Shown here one piece after another: positions 6,620 through 15,280 of a stretch of DNA of 19,425 nt. The position numbers and the translations under genes were made by a program. Source of the DNA: JBMYQA01 sp049600855 (GTDB lineage Bacteria; Bacteroidota; Bacteroidia; Cytophagales; Flammeovirgaceae). The DNA lies in the NCBI GenBank assembly GCA_049600855.1, contig JBMYQA010000097.1:1-19425 (forward strand), written 5' to 3'. The notes beneath the pieces were generated by a model that was given only the letters and a program-made list of their open reading frames with translations, was not told the DNA's origin and did no database searches. How positions within the stretch are numbered: position 1 is the first letter of the stretch; each line of letters begins with the position of its first letter.

Positions 6620-8840
6620 CATTTTTCAAACGCTTATGGCACTCACTACCTACGAAACAGCCCGAAACCTTGGGCTTATGGATGAAGAATTCGACCGAAT
6701 TAAGGAGATAATGGGGCGTACCCCAAATTTCGCTGAGTTAAGTATTTTCTCAGTCATGTGGTCGGAGCACTGTTCTTACAAAAACTCCATTGTTTGGTTA
6801 AAGAAACTTCCTAAAACCTCTCCGAGAATGCTGGCTGAAGCAGGTGAAGAAAATGCAGGATTGGTAGATATTGGTGATGGATTGGCTTGTAGTTTCAAAA
6901 TAGAATCGCATAACCATCCTTCGGCCATCGAACCGTATCAAGGAGCAGCTACAGGAGTTGGTGGAATTAATCGAGATATCTTTTCGATGGGGGCACGTCC
7001 TATCGCTCAATTGAATTCCTTGCGATTTGGGAATATTAATTTAGAGAAAACGAAATGGTTGGTAAAAGGAGTGGTGAAAGGGATTGGCGATTATGGCAAT
7101 GCTTTTGGCGTACCTACCGTTGGTGGAGAAGTGTTTTTTGATGAGAGTTATAACATTAACCCTTTGGTAAATGCATTTTCTGCGGGAATTGTTGAGCATG
7201 GAAAAGTGGGAAGTGCTATTGCCTATGGAGAAGGAAACCCTGTACTCATTGTCGGTTCTGCCACGGGTAAAGATGGCATTCATGGAGCTACCTTTGCTTC
7301 TGGTGATATTACCGAAGATTCTGCAGATGACTTACCTTCAGTACAAGTAGGTGATCCATTTCAAGAAAAGCTTTTATTAGAAGCTACTTTAGAAGTATTA
7401 GATACAGGCCATATCATTGGCTTACAAGATATGGGTGCTGCGGGTATTACCTGTTCTACATCAGAAATGTCGGCTAAAGGAGAGCATGGTATGGAAATTT
7501 GGCTAGACAAAGTTCCCATGCGCCAAAACGACATGAAAGACTATGAAATCCTGCTCTCTGAATCGCAAGAACGCATGTTATTGGTAGTGAAAAGAGGACA
7601 TGAAGCTGAAATCAAAGCCATTTGTGAGAAATGGGACATGTTTTGTGAAGAGATCGGTCAGGTAATTAAGGATGAAAAGTTGATCTTTCACTACAAAGGA
7701 GAAGTAGCGGCAGAAGTGCCTACTCAACCATTGGTATTAGGCGGTGGAGCACCAGTTTATGAGCGTGAATATGAAGAACCAGCGTATTATCAAGAATATC
7801 AGCAATTCGATATAGATTCAATTACTGAACCCAAAGATTACAAAGGCGTAGTAGAACACTTACTCTCACATCCAAATATTGCCTCAAAACGCTGGGTATA
7901 TGAGCAATACGACTCGATGGTGGGTACAGCAAATACCAGCACCAATAATCCTTCGGACGCAGCAGTGGTGAATGTGAAAGGAACCAATAAAAACTTGGTG
8001 CTCACCTTAGATTGTAATTCTCGCTATGTGAATGCAGACCCCGAAGAAGGATGTGCCATTGCAGTAGCAGAAGCTGCGCGAAATATCGTGTGTACAGGTG
8101 GTGAACCCGTAGCAATTACCAATTGCCTAAACTTTGGTAATCCTTATGTCCCGCACGTGTATTGGCAATTTGTGGGAGCGATTAAGGGCATGAAAAAGTC
8201 ATGTGAGAAATTTGGAACACCAGTTACTGGAGGAAATGTGAGTTTCTACAACCAGTCTACCGATGAAGGACCTGTATTCCCGACTCCTACCATTGGCATG
8301 CTTGGCCTTATGGAAGGATTAGAAAAGCGAATGACCTTGAACTTTAAGCACACTGATGACTTGATTTTCTTGGTAGGCAAACCTGAAAATTGCATCTCTA
8401 GTTCTGAATATTTGTATTCTTATCATGAGGTTGCCGCTTCACCTGCGCCAACCTTTGATTTGGATTACGAATATAAGTTCCAGCAAGTCGTGGCGAAGCT
8501 GATTGATCAGCAATTGGTAGAGTCGTGCCATGATGTAGCTGATGGAGGACTATTCGTGGCTTTAGCGGAATCTGCGATGGCTGGTAATTTGGGTTTCAGT
8601 GTGCAGGCAAGTTGGTCAGTACGAAAAGATGCTTTCTTGTTTGGAGAAAGTCAAAGTCGTGCAGTAGTGACCGTAAAACCTGAAAATGAGCTTCGTTTTA
8701 AAGAATTAGCAGGAAAAGATATCACTTACCTTGGAAGAGTAACCGATGATGGTAAGTTTGATGTAGATGGCGATACGTTAATTACATTAGCTAAAGCTAA
8801 AGATTTGTATTTGAACTCTTTAGAGCGAAAGTTGAGTTAA
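6615..8840 (+). CDS. purL: Phosphoribosylformylglycinamidine synthase subunit PurL (small form)
   Basis: This is the ATP-dependent synthetase of the fourth step of IMP synthesis: formylglycinamide ribonucleotide plus glutamine-derived ammonia gives the amidine (FGAM). The 741-aa length is the small PurL form, which needs separate PurQ (glutaminase) and PurS partners; neither is in the window. Motifs visible are SIFSVMWSEHCSYKNS (43-58), ESHNHPS (97-103) and the glycine-rich GAATGVGGINRD (110-121) in the first half, GLQDMGAAGITCSTSEM in the middle, and CTGGEPVAITNCLNFGNP and VADGG in the second half, reflecting the internal duplication of the family. Two in-frame starts are possible: ATG 6615, inside a hairpin, or ATG 6636, giving MALTTYETARNLGL, which fits the family N-terminus well. 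It has its own promoter and terminator. Confidence 0.97.
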   Translation: MSIFQTLMALTTYETARNLGLMDEEFDRIKEIMGRTPNFAELSIFSVMWSEHCSYKNSIVWLKKLPKTSPRMLAEAGEENAGLVDIGDGLACSFKIESHNHPSAIEPYQGAATGVGGINRDIFSMGARPIAQLNSLRFGNINLEKTKWLVKGVVKGIGDYGNAFGVPTVGGEVFFDESYNINPLVNAFSAGIVEHGKVGSAIAYGEGNPVLIVGSATGKDGIHGATFASGDITEDSADDLPSVQVGDPFQEKLLLEATLEVLDTGHIIGLQDMGAAGITCSTSEMSAKGEHGMEIWLDKVPMRQNDMKDYEILLSESQERMLLVVKRGHEAEIKAICEKWDMFCEEIGQVIKDEKLIFHYKGEVAAEVPTQPLVLGGGAPVYEREYEEPAYYQEYQQFDIDSITEPKDYKGVVEHLLSHPNIASKRWVYEQYDSMVGTANTSTNNPSDAAVVNVKGTNKNLVLTLDCNSRYVNADPEEGCAIAVAEAARNIVCTGGEPVAITNCLNFGNPYVPHVYWQFVGAIKGMKKSCEKFGTPVTGGNVSFYNQSTDEGPVFPTPTIGMLGLMEGLEKRMTLNFKHTDDLIFLVGKPENCISSSEYLYSYHEVAASPAPTFDLDYEYKFQQVVAKLIDQQLVESCHDVADGGLFVALAESAMAGNLGFSVQASWSVRKDAFLFGESQSRAVVTVKPENELRFKELAGKDITYLGRVTDDGKFDVDGDTLITLAKAKDLYLNSLERKLS

Positions 8841-8869
8841 GGTATTCATTCAACGAATCGTTTACTGTG

Positions 8870-8917
8870 AGTGGCTAGGAGTTAGAGATGAGCAGCTAAT
8901 TCCTAGCCACTATTTTT
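8870..8917 (+). terminator. Strong intrinsic terminator of purL
   Basis: Arms at 8870-8885 and 8896-8911 (starting AGTGGCTAGGA and ending TCCTAGCCACT) pair over 16 positions with one G-U, with a 10-nt loop, and are followed by ATTTTTA. The T-run overlaps the stop codon of the converging minus-strand gene. The stem could also slow opposing transcription, but there is no A-run on the other flank, so it mainly serves purL. Confidence 0.93.
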
Positions 8918-10052
8918 ATTCATCTCCTGTAAAGGTTTTCTTCTCGTAATTTTTGGGAACTGTAAAAATAGATGTAGGCAAGCTTGTTTGATAAATTTCT
9001 TTTACACGAATATGGCTGGTTACTCCTTCCCAAAGTCCTGTTTCATATTTTGTGCTTACTTCAAGTACTGTCCCAAGTCTCGTCTCAAAAAAGAAAATAG
9101 CCTGAAAAGGGGAAGTGAATTTTGGCTTAGGAAGTTTAACGGCATCACTGATCCAATAACTGGCATTCGTTAATCCCTTTTTAGTTCCCATTTTTGCAGT
9201 CACCTCAAAACATTTGTACCCCTTAATGATTTTGGTTTTACCTGTCTTCCGGTAAATGGGCTTTTCTTTCATTGGTTCAAACATATCAATGTAATCTTCA
9301 TAAGCCATTCGGCCAGCTGTTGTCATGGCATCATTAAGGATGTAAGCGAGGTTGTTGGTGCAATCGAATATAGTTCGAGGGAAAATCGTTCCATAAAGTC
9401 CTCCATGAATGATCCAAGCTACGCGATCTTGCTTGGCATAAAGATCGAATCCTGTTGGGGAGAAGGCAGCTGCCAATTCTGCATTATCACCCTCTACCAC
9501 AAAATCATACGTAATTCGTCCTTCAAAAGAATTTAAACTTGTAGCCTTACCTTTCGTGTCTTCCGCAGCAAAAAAATCGAGTTTCTCATCATCATCTTCA
9601 TTTTCATAGGGAGTGAAAAAACCAAGTTTAGGAACTTTAGGATCACTGTAATTGACAATCGTAGCTGCACTGATGGATCTTAATTTCCCGTTTTCATCTT
9701 CTCCTGAGATGCGTAATTGTGAATACATGTTGACAGACCATGTCCCTGTTATTTTATAAACCGCAACGGAACTTTTGTAGAACTTCACAATATGTCCTTC
9801 AAAACGACCATCTTCATAAAAAGCCATATAAGCTTCCGATAATTTATTATAGAGCTCCAGTTTTTTAACCTCATCCATTGCAGTGAGGGAAGAATTCTTG
9901 GCATGTTTTGAAAAGAAACTAAAAGGATTCAGTTTCCAGCGTACCGCAGTAAACTCTTTTTTATAACGCTCGATAATAGAGGGCTTATCTTGTGCAGTCA
10001 GGTTGGAAAAGAGGGTAAGGGTAATGATAATTAGTGTGAAAAATCGTTTCAT
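8916..10052 (-). CDS. Secreted protein with DUF4412-like C-terminal half
   Basis: The 378-aa protein starts with a signal peptide (about 1-20, FFTLIIITLTLFSNLTA then QD), so it is exported to the periplasm or outer membrane; no other membrane helix is seen. About 80-150 is beta-rich with EGHIVKFYKSS and ITGTWSVN, reminiscent of lipid- or ligand-binding barrels. From about 175 (FEGRITYDFVVEG) to 370 the layout resembles DUF4412-type proteins of Bacteroidota: a KTGKTKIIKGYKCFEV stretch followed by a YWISDAV strand and a closing VKEI segment. The function of such proteins is unknown. It is transcribed alone, diverging from leuS. A 13-bp palindrome (10107-10119) lies about 55 bp before its start. 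The domain assignment is by pattern only. Confidence 0.6.
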   Translation of the reverse strand: MKRFFTLIIITLTLFSNLTAQDKPSIIERYKKEFTAVRWKLNPFSFFSKHAKNSSLTAMDEVKKLELYNKLSEAYMAFYEDGRFEGHIVKFYKSSVAVYKITGTWSVNMYSQLRISGEDENGKLRSISAATIVNYSDPKVPKLGFFTPYENEDDDEKLDFFAAEDTKGKATSLNSFEGRITYDFVVEGDNAELAAAFSPTGFDLYAKQDRVAWIIHGGLYGTIFPRTIFDCTNNLAYILNDAMTTAGRMAYEDYIDMFEPMKEKPIYRKTGKTKIIKGYKCFEVTAKMGTKKGLTNASYWISDAVKLPKPKFTSPFQAIFFFETRLGTVLEVSTKYETGLWEGVTSHIRVKEIYQTSLPTSIFTVPKNYEKKTFTGDE

Positions 10053-10106
10053 AAATTGTATGATTTGAATGAGTAGGATTAGAGGAAGTAAAACTAATTA
10101 AATCAT

Positions 10107-10119
10107 GCTTGAATCAAGC
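10107..10119. repeat. 13-bp palindrome in the divergent leuS region
   Basis: GCTTGA-A-TCAAGC has 6-bp arms around a single base and lies in the 258-bp divergent region, about 55 bp before the secreted-protein start and 84 bp before the leuS promoter. It may be an operator for either gene. Confidence 0.35.
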
Positions 10120-10179
10120 GCAATTCTTGCTAACAAATTGAAAGCGTGAACTATTCGGTGGAAAAGAAGCCTTAAAACC

Positions 10180-10210
10180 TTTCTGCCATGTATTGAAAAA
10201 ACTATCTTTG
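10180..10210 (+). promoter_or_regulatory. leuS promoter
   Basis: TATCTTTG (10203-10210) matches the Bacteroidota -7 element TAnnTTTG perfectly. TTTC at 10180-10183 matches the -33 TTTG in three of four bases at exactly the usual 19-nt spacing. The predicted leader is about 95 nt. Confidence 0.75.
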
Positions 10211-10221
10211 CCCTTTTCAAA

Positions 10222-10299
10222 TTGATTCATTTTGGGATAAAGTTGTCGCTGAACAACTTGTTCATCTCAAAACTCGTACACTAAAGATCAAATTTGATC
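10222..10299 (+). promoter_or_regulatory. Structured leader of leuS
   Basis: The roughly 95-nt leader contains a hairpin AAGTTGT (10240-10246) / ACAACTT (10253-10259) with a 6-nt loop, and a perfect 14-bp palindrome GATCAAATTTGATC (10286-10299) followed by ATTTTAG, 11 nt before the ATG. A 20-codon frame with TTG start (10222-10284) runs through the first hairpin and ends just before the palindrome; it encodes several leucines (KLSLNNLFISKLVH at its end). Leader regulation is suggested but not shown. Confidence 0.35.
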
Positions 10300-10310
10300 A
10301 TTTTAGCATC

Positions 10311-13223
10311 ATGGCAGAATACAATCCTCAGGAAATTGAGCCCAAGTGGCAGCAGCGTTGGAAGGACTTGAAGCGTTATCAAGTGAAAATAGATACTTCC
10401 AAACCTAAGTATTATGTGTTAGACATGTTCCCTTATCCTTCTGGTGCGGGCTTACACGTTGGACATCCACTGGGTTACATTGCTACTGACATTTATTCCC
10501 GCTACAAGCGTTTAAATGGCTATAATGTGTTGCATCCAATGGGATTTGATGCTTTTGGGCTTCCTGCCGAACAGTACGCCATCGAAACGGGACAACATCC
10601 TGCGGTAAGTACCGATAAAAATATTGAAACCTATAAAAGGCAATTGGGTATTCTTGGGTTCAGCTTTGATTGGGATCGGGAGTTTAGAACATGCGATACC
10701 GATTATTACAAGTGGACGCAATGGGTATTTATGCAGTTGTTTAATGCTTGGTATGACAATGAGGCAAAGTCAGCGAAGCATATTGACAGTTTGATTGCCG
10801 AATTTGAAAAGCAAGGAAATACGCAAGTGAATGCTGCTTGTGACGATGATATTTTGGCATTCTCCGCAGCTGAATGGAAGGGGTTTTCGGAAAAAGAAAA
10901 GTCTGATATCTTGTTGGGCTATCGCTTGACCTATCTTTCAGAGATGATGGTGAACTGGTGCCCTGCTTTGGGAACCGTATTGGCAAATGATGAGGTAAAA
11001 GATGGCTTTTCTGAGCGAGGTGGACATCCTGTTGAACGCAAAAAAATGCCGCAATGGATGATGCGTATCACGGCGTATGCCGATCGTTTATTGAAAAACT
11101 TGGATGAATTAGATTGGTCTGATTCGTTAAAGGAAATGCAACGGAACTGGATTGGGAAATCTTATGGTTGTGAATTAGACTTCCAAGTGGCTGATCATGA
11201 TGTGGTATTGACCGCATTTACTACGCGTCCTGATACTACGTTTGGGGTAACTTATGTGACTTTGGCTCCTGAACATGAGTTGGCAATGGAGTTGACTACT
11301 GAAGCTCAAAAGGCAGCAGTAGAGGAATATATCACTAAAGCAAAAAATCGTTCTGAACGAGAGCGAATGGCGGATGTGAAAACCGTTTCTGGGGTGTTTA
11401 CTGGAAATTACGTCATCAATCCGTTCACGAAAGAAAAAGTGCCTTTGTGGATTGCCGACTATGTATTAGCGGGTTACGGTACTGGAGTTGTAATGGGCGT
11501 TCCTTCTTCGGATGATCGGGACTACCGATTTGCCACGCACTTCGACTTACCCATCGTTATGGTCATTGAAGGCGCAGAAGAATTGGATGATCCTACTGAG
11601 CTGAAACATGGCAAAATCATCAACTCTGGCTTTATGAATGGCATGGATTCTAAAGATGCGATTCATGCGGCTATTCAAAAAGCAGTAGAGGAAGGGATTG
11701 GCAAGGCCAAAGTAAATTTCAAAATTCGAGATGCCGCTTTTGGTCGCCAGCGTTATTGGGGAGAGCCTATTCCTGTCTATTACGATGAAGAAAATATTCC
11801 GCGGTTGATTGATGAAGCCGACTTGCCATTAGAATTGCCCAATGTAGATAAATATTTACCAACCGAAACGGGTGAACCGCCTTTGGGTCGGGCTACCGAT
11901 TGGAAATATAAAGGCAAATACCCGTACGAATTGACAACCATGCCAGGATGGGCGGGTTCTAGTGCCTACTTCTTGCGTTATATGGACCCTAAAAATGATC
12001 AGGCTTTGGTGAGTAAAGAAGCTTCCGATTATTGGGGACAAGTTGATTTGTATATTGGCGGTACTGAACACGCTACAGGACACTTGTTGTATTCGCGCTT
12101 TTGGAACTTGTTCTTGTACGATATGGGCGTAATTGCGCATGAAGAACCTTTCCAAAAATTGGTAAATCAAGGAATGATTCAAGGCGTGTCTCAAATTGCT
12201 TCTCGCTATGTGGGTAAGCATCCTGGTATTCCAAAGGTGTTGGACTTTAAAACACCTTCTGCGCAGTTGACTTTCTCGGAAGCGCGAATGGTTTACGTTA
12301 CGGCTAATTTTGAAGCAGGAAAACCTTACTTGGCTGAAAACTGCCAAGAAATTCATGTACACATTAAAGATGTAGAAGAAGAAGGCAAGTTTGGTGTTTT
12401 AGATACGCCTAAACATAAAGATGCTGCTGAATCCGTATATGTGTGCAATAATGGCTATTGGATGGATGGTACTTGGTATCCAAATTCAGGTTATCAGGGT
12501 GATCCTGAACCCTTCCGAACAAAATCTCAGGTCGAGAAGATGTCGAAGCGTTGGTACAATGTGGTGAATCCGGATGATGTGGTTGAAAAATATGGAGCCG
12601 ATACCATGCGCTTGTACGAAATGTTCTTGGGCCCTTTGGAAGATTCTAAACCATGGAGTACAGAAGGCATCACGGGAGTCGCCAAGTTCTTGCGTAAGTT
12701 CTGGAAGTTATTCCACATGACTCCAGAAAGCGAATTCTTTGTGTGTAATTTAGATCCACACAAAGAGAGCATGAAAACCTTGCACAAAACCATTAAGAAA
12801 GTAACTGATGATATTGAGCGACTTTCTTTCAATACTTGTGTGAGTGCTTTTATGGAGTGTGTGAATGAATTAACGGCTCAAAAAGCAAATAAGGAGGCGA
12901 TTCTTAAGGAATTGGTGATCCTAATTTCACCATTCGCCCCACACATTGCCGAAGAACTTTGGTTTAAAATGGGCTATGAGGGTAGTGTGATGGATCAGCC
13001 TTATCCTGAATTTAAAGAAGAGTATGTGAAGGAAAATACCATTCAATATCCCATATCAGTCAATGGAAAGGTGCGAACGAAGATTGAGTTTGGAGCTGAT
13101 ATGAGCAAAGAAGATATTGAGAAGCAGGTATTGGCTTCAGAGGTGATTCAGAAATGGTTGGATGGCAAGCAACCGAAAAAGGTCATTGTCGTTCCAAAGC
13201 GTATCGTGAATGTGGTGATTTAA
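10311..13223 (+). CDS. leuS: Leucyl-tRNA synthetase
   Basis: The 970-aa class I synthetase joins leucine to tRNA-Leu in the cytoplasm. The HIGH motif is HVGH (49-52), after FPYPSGAG, and the KMSKS motif is KMSKR (743-747). The CP1 editing domain (about 230-430) has the threonine-rich TTRPDTTFGVTYV and the VPSSDDRD motif (397-404), where the usual His before the Asp is Ser. The C-terminal anticodon-binding region includes SPFAPHIAEELW and the end VNGKVRTKIEF. It is about 100 residues longer than E. coli LeuRS because of a helical insertion (about 150-205, KHIDSLIAEFEKQGN) and another segment between about 640 and 730, before KMSKR; I take these to be normal for Bacteroidota. The ATG start gives the usual MAEYNPQEIEPKWQQRW. 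Confidence 0.98.
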   Translation: MAEYNPQEIEPKWQQRWKDLKRYQVKIDTSKPKYYVLDMFPYPSGAGLHVGHPLGYIATDIYSRYKRLNGYNVLHPMGFDAFGLPAEQYAIETGQHPAVSTDKNIETYKRQLGILGFSFDWDREFRTCDTDYYKWTQWVFMQLFNAWYDNEAKSAKHIDSLIAEFEKQGNTQVNAACDDDILAFSAAEWKGFSEKEKSDILLGYRLTYLSEMMVNWCPALGTVLANDEVKDGFSERGGHPVERKKMPQWMMRITAYADRLLKNLDELDWSDSLKEMQRNWIGKSYGCELDFQVADHDVVLTAFTTRPDTTFGVTYVTLAPEHELAMELTTEAQKAAVEEYITKAKNRSERERMADVKTVSGVFTGNYVINPFTKEKVPLWIADYVLAGYGTGVVMGVPSSDDRDYRFATHFDLPIVMVIEGAEELDDPTELKHGKIINSGFMNGMDSKDAIHAAIQKAVEEGIGKAKVNFKIRDAAFGRQRYWGEPIPVYYDEENIPRLIDEADLPLELPNVDKYLPTETGEPPLGRATDWKYKGKYPYELTTMPGWAGSSAYFLRYMDPKNDQALVSKEASDYWGQVDLYIGGTEHATGHLLYSRFWNLFLYDMGVIAHEEPFQKLVNQGMIQGVSQIASRYVGKHPGIPKVLDFKTPSAQLTFSEARMVYVTANFEAGKPYLAENCQEIHVHIKDVEEEGKFGVLDTPKHKDAAESVYVCNNGYWMDGTWYPNSGYQGDPEPFRTKSQVEKMSKRWYNVVNPDDVVEKYGADTMRLYEMFLGPLEDSKPWSTEGITGVAKFLRKFWKLFHMTPESEFFVCNLDPHKESMKTLHKTIKKVTDDIERLSFNTCVSAFMECVNELTAQKANKEAILKELVILISPFAPHIAEELWFKMGYEGSVMDQPYPEFKEEYVKENTIQYPISVNGKVRTKIEFGADMSKEDIEKQVLASEVIQKWLDGKQPKKVIVVPKRIVNVVI

Positions 13224-13239
13224 TCCTAGAGAACAATAA

Positions 13240-13276
13240 AAAAAGGCTTGGTTGTGTTGTGCAATCAAGCCTTTTT
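13240..13276. terminator. Bidirectional terminator between leuS and the OmpA-like gene
   Basis: Arms at 13240-13254 and 13262-13276 pair over 15 positions (one G-U), with GGCTTG / CAAGCC at the core, a 7-nt loop, and A/T runs at both bases. It sits between two converging stop codons and can end transcription from both sides. Confidence 0.95.
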
Positions 13277-13283
13277 CATGCGC

Positions 13284-15158
13284 TTATTCAAAATCCAATA
13301 CTTTTAATTTCTTTTTCAACGCCTCTAAACTCAGTTCTTCAAACTCTAGCTCAAAGTTTTGATCTTGAACGTTGATTTCTTTGAGTGCTAACATGGGCTT
13401 TCCCGCTTCATATTTGATGCCGACTAACCAGGCTTTTTCTCCTTTAGGAATTTCTTCAAAATAAAAGTGTTCATGTCCAATTCGAGCTGGTAACACAAAA
13501 CGCTGGTTTTTAAACACAAGTTTACAATCTACGGTAAGTTGAGGTTTTTCGTCTACTTGTAATTTAGTCAGTTGCTCAATAGGCACATTTGCGAATACAT
13601 CACAGTTTTTCCAACCTAAAGAAGAGGTGTTGAACACATAAAACTTAAAATCTGCGTAGGAAATCTTTTTAGATTGATAGGCAACTTCTAGTTTTTTCTG
13701 ATTCACTTTGGGTAAGGTATCCAGCAATTGTTCCATACTGGTGAGGCCAAACTCATCCAGCAAAGGCTTATTGATGGCTAATACTAATGCTGGAACATTT
13801 TGAACGCCATAAGCCGTAAATAAACTATCGAGTTGATCGCATCGTGTCATAGTCGTTTTTCCAATCGCCCCTACACTAATTTTCCGATCTAATTGTTTCA
13901 TGGCCTGAGTGATCTCCAAAATATTGGCTTCTCGTTCAGTAGGTTGTGCTTTTCCTGCCAACACATCAGGACGAATTAAATCTTTTTGGAAAGAACTAAT
14001 ATTTTGTCGGGAAAGCCTTCCATTTTGAGCCCTTAAGAGCGCTTCAATTCTTCGGGCAGATTTTAAATCTTTTTGGCATTGCCTAAATGCTTGATTACTT
14101 TTTCTGATCTCTTTATTAAAAGTTCCCGCAATGGCTGTTGGGAATCGTTTTATACGCTCAAAGAAGAATGAATGAGGCTTGCAGGTTCTTAAACAGTTGA
14201 GTAATCCCCCACAACAGAATTTAATAGGCGACATACCACTGACAAAGAAGCGGGCGCTATCTGTCACAAAGCAGTTGGAAAATAGCTCGCTGAGTTCTTC
14301 ACAATCATTGATTTCTTGAACATTAAAGTTTCTTAATACACTATTATTGCTGACCGTCCAGTTAATTTCAGCCGAATGATGTTCGTCGCGTACGCCATCA
14401 AAAACCTGAAGGTTAGCATGAATAGAATCCGTTGGGATTAAAATGGCTAAGTCTTTTTTCAACGTTAGTGTATCTCCATTCTGAATAGCATTGGTATAGA
14501 TCATCCCTTGCGTTTCCAGAATTTGCCCGTTTGAGGTTGTGCTGAGGTTTTCCAAAATCATCTCAGACTTCTCATAGATTTCCTTTACCTGAAATCGAAT
14601 ACAGGATGTTTGATTGGTGGTTTGGAAGGAATTTGCTTTGATATGTACCATACTGCCTTTGGCACATGTCAATACCGTATCCTTTGTTGGATTAATGCAA
14701 AATTCTTGAATAGGAACACCTACAGCCTGATAAAGTTTTTGCACAGTGCTTTGGGGCTTCGCTTGCTTTACAACTTGCTTATAAAGCACAGTAATTTCGA
14801 CACGCCTATTTTGACTTGCTGTTTTAAATTGGGAGTTAGGTTGAGTTTCTCCATAGAATGCACTTTCAAGTTGGGCATCTGTTACCCCTTTTTGCTTGAA
14901 ATACCTCATTACAGCAATGGCACGCTTTTCAGAAAGCTTCAAATTATAATGAGCTGGACCAAATGGATCAGCATGTCCTATAATCTGAATTTTTTCTAGT
15001 TTTTCTAAATGAAGTGTTGCTAGAAACTGATCGAGCTTGAGCTGTTGGGTTTGGGTGAGCTTAGACTGATTAAAACCATAAAACAGCATCGTGCTATCTT
15101 GTGCATTTAGCGGAACCGAAAGCACCCAAATGGATAGTAGTAGTACGAATGTTCTCAT
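13284..15158 (-). CDS. Outer-membrane protein with N-terminal OmpA-like domain
   Basis: The ATG at 15158 gives a clean signal peptide (MRTFVLLLSIWVLSVPLNAQ) and a 624-aa protein; a TTG three codons upstream is less likely. In the numbering from ATG, an OmpA-like peptidoglycan-binding domain follows at once (about 24-125), with GHADPFGPAHYNLKLSEKRA holding the Asp and Arg that bind peptidoglycan, and ending QNRRVEITV. Having this domain first is the reverse of the usual order. About 150-290 resembles a beta domain common in large secreted Bacteroidota proteins (CINPTKDTVLTCAKGSMVHI, then ILENLSTTSNGQILETQGMI). Then comes a cysteine cluster, FCCGGLLNCLRTCKP, a helical middle and a beta-rich C-terminus with no known match. 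It probably anchors something between outer membrane and cell wall. The bidirectional terminator follows. Confidence 0.8.
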   Translation of the reverse strand: MRTFVLLLSIWVLSVPLNAQDSTMLFYGFNQSKLTQTQQLKLDQFLATLHLEKLEKIQIIGHADPFGPAHYNLKLSEKRAIAVMRYFKQKGVTDAQLESAFYGETQPNSQFKTASQNRRVEITVLYKQVVKQAKPQSTVQKLYQAVGVPIQEFCINPTKDTVLTCAKGSMVHIKANSFQTTNQTSCIRFQVKEIYEKSEMILENLSTTSNGQILETQGMIYTNAIQNGDTLTLKKDLAILIPTDSIHANLQVFDGVRDEHHSAEINWTVSNNSVLRNFNVQEINDCEELSELFSNCFVTDSARFFVSGMSPIKFCCGGLLNCLRTCKPHSFFFERIKRFPTAIAGTFNKEIRKSNQAFRQCQKDLKSARRIEALLRAQNGRLSRQNISSFQKDLIRPDVLAGKAQPTEREANILEITQAMKQLDRKISVGAIGKTTMTRCDQLDSLFTAYGVQNVPALVLAINKPLLDEFGLTSMEQLLDTLPKVNQKKLEVAYQSKKISYADFKFYVFNTSSLGWKNCDVFANVPIEQLTKLQVDEKPQLTVDCKLVFKNQRFVLPARIGHEHFYFEEIPKGEKAWLVGIKYEAGKPMLALKEINVQDQNFELEFEELSLEALKKKLKVLDFE

Positions 15159-15280
15159 GAGCAGCAAGTAATCGTGAAATTCCTATACTCATCCGCTCAA
15201 ATAATTAGCCAAATCATAAAATAGGTAAAAAAATACCAGATTAATTAAGTACCATTCGTGATAAACACTCATACAGATAC

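Noticed and set aside
10211..10310. T-box riboswitch before leuS
   Set aside because: The leader is only about 95 nt, has no recognisable T-box sequence and no GC-rich terminator/antiterminator pair.
11856..12362. 168-codon frame on the strand opposite leuS
   Set aside because: Fully inside the certain leuS coding region, with basic, His/Arg/Ser-rich composition typical of an antisense shadow.
13154..13375. 73-codon plus-strand frame at the leuS end
   Set aside because: It overlaps the leuS 3' end, the bidirectional terminator and the end of the OmpA-like gene; no sign of coding.
14610..14999. 129-codon frame opposite the OmpA-like gene
   Set aside because: Antisense to a well-supported signal-peptide and OmpA-domain region; no family resemblance.
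15159..15167. TTG start of the OmpA-like gene three codons upstream
   Set aside because: The ATG at 15158 gives a standard signal peptide, and TTG starts are rare in this phylum.
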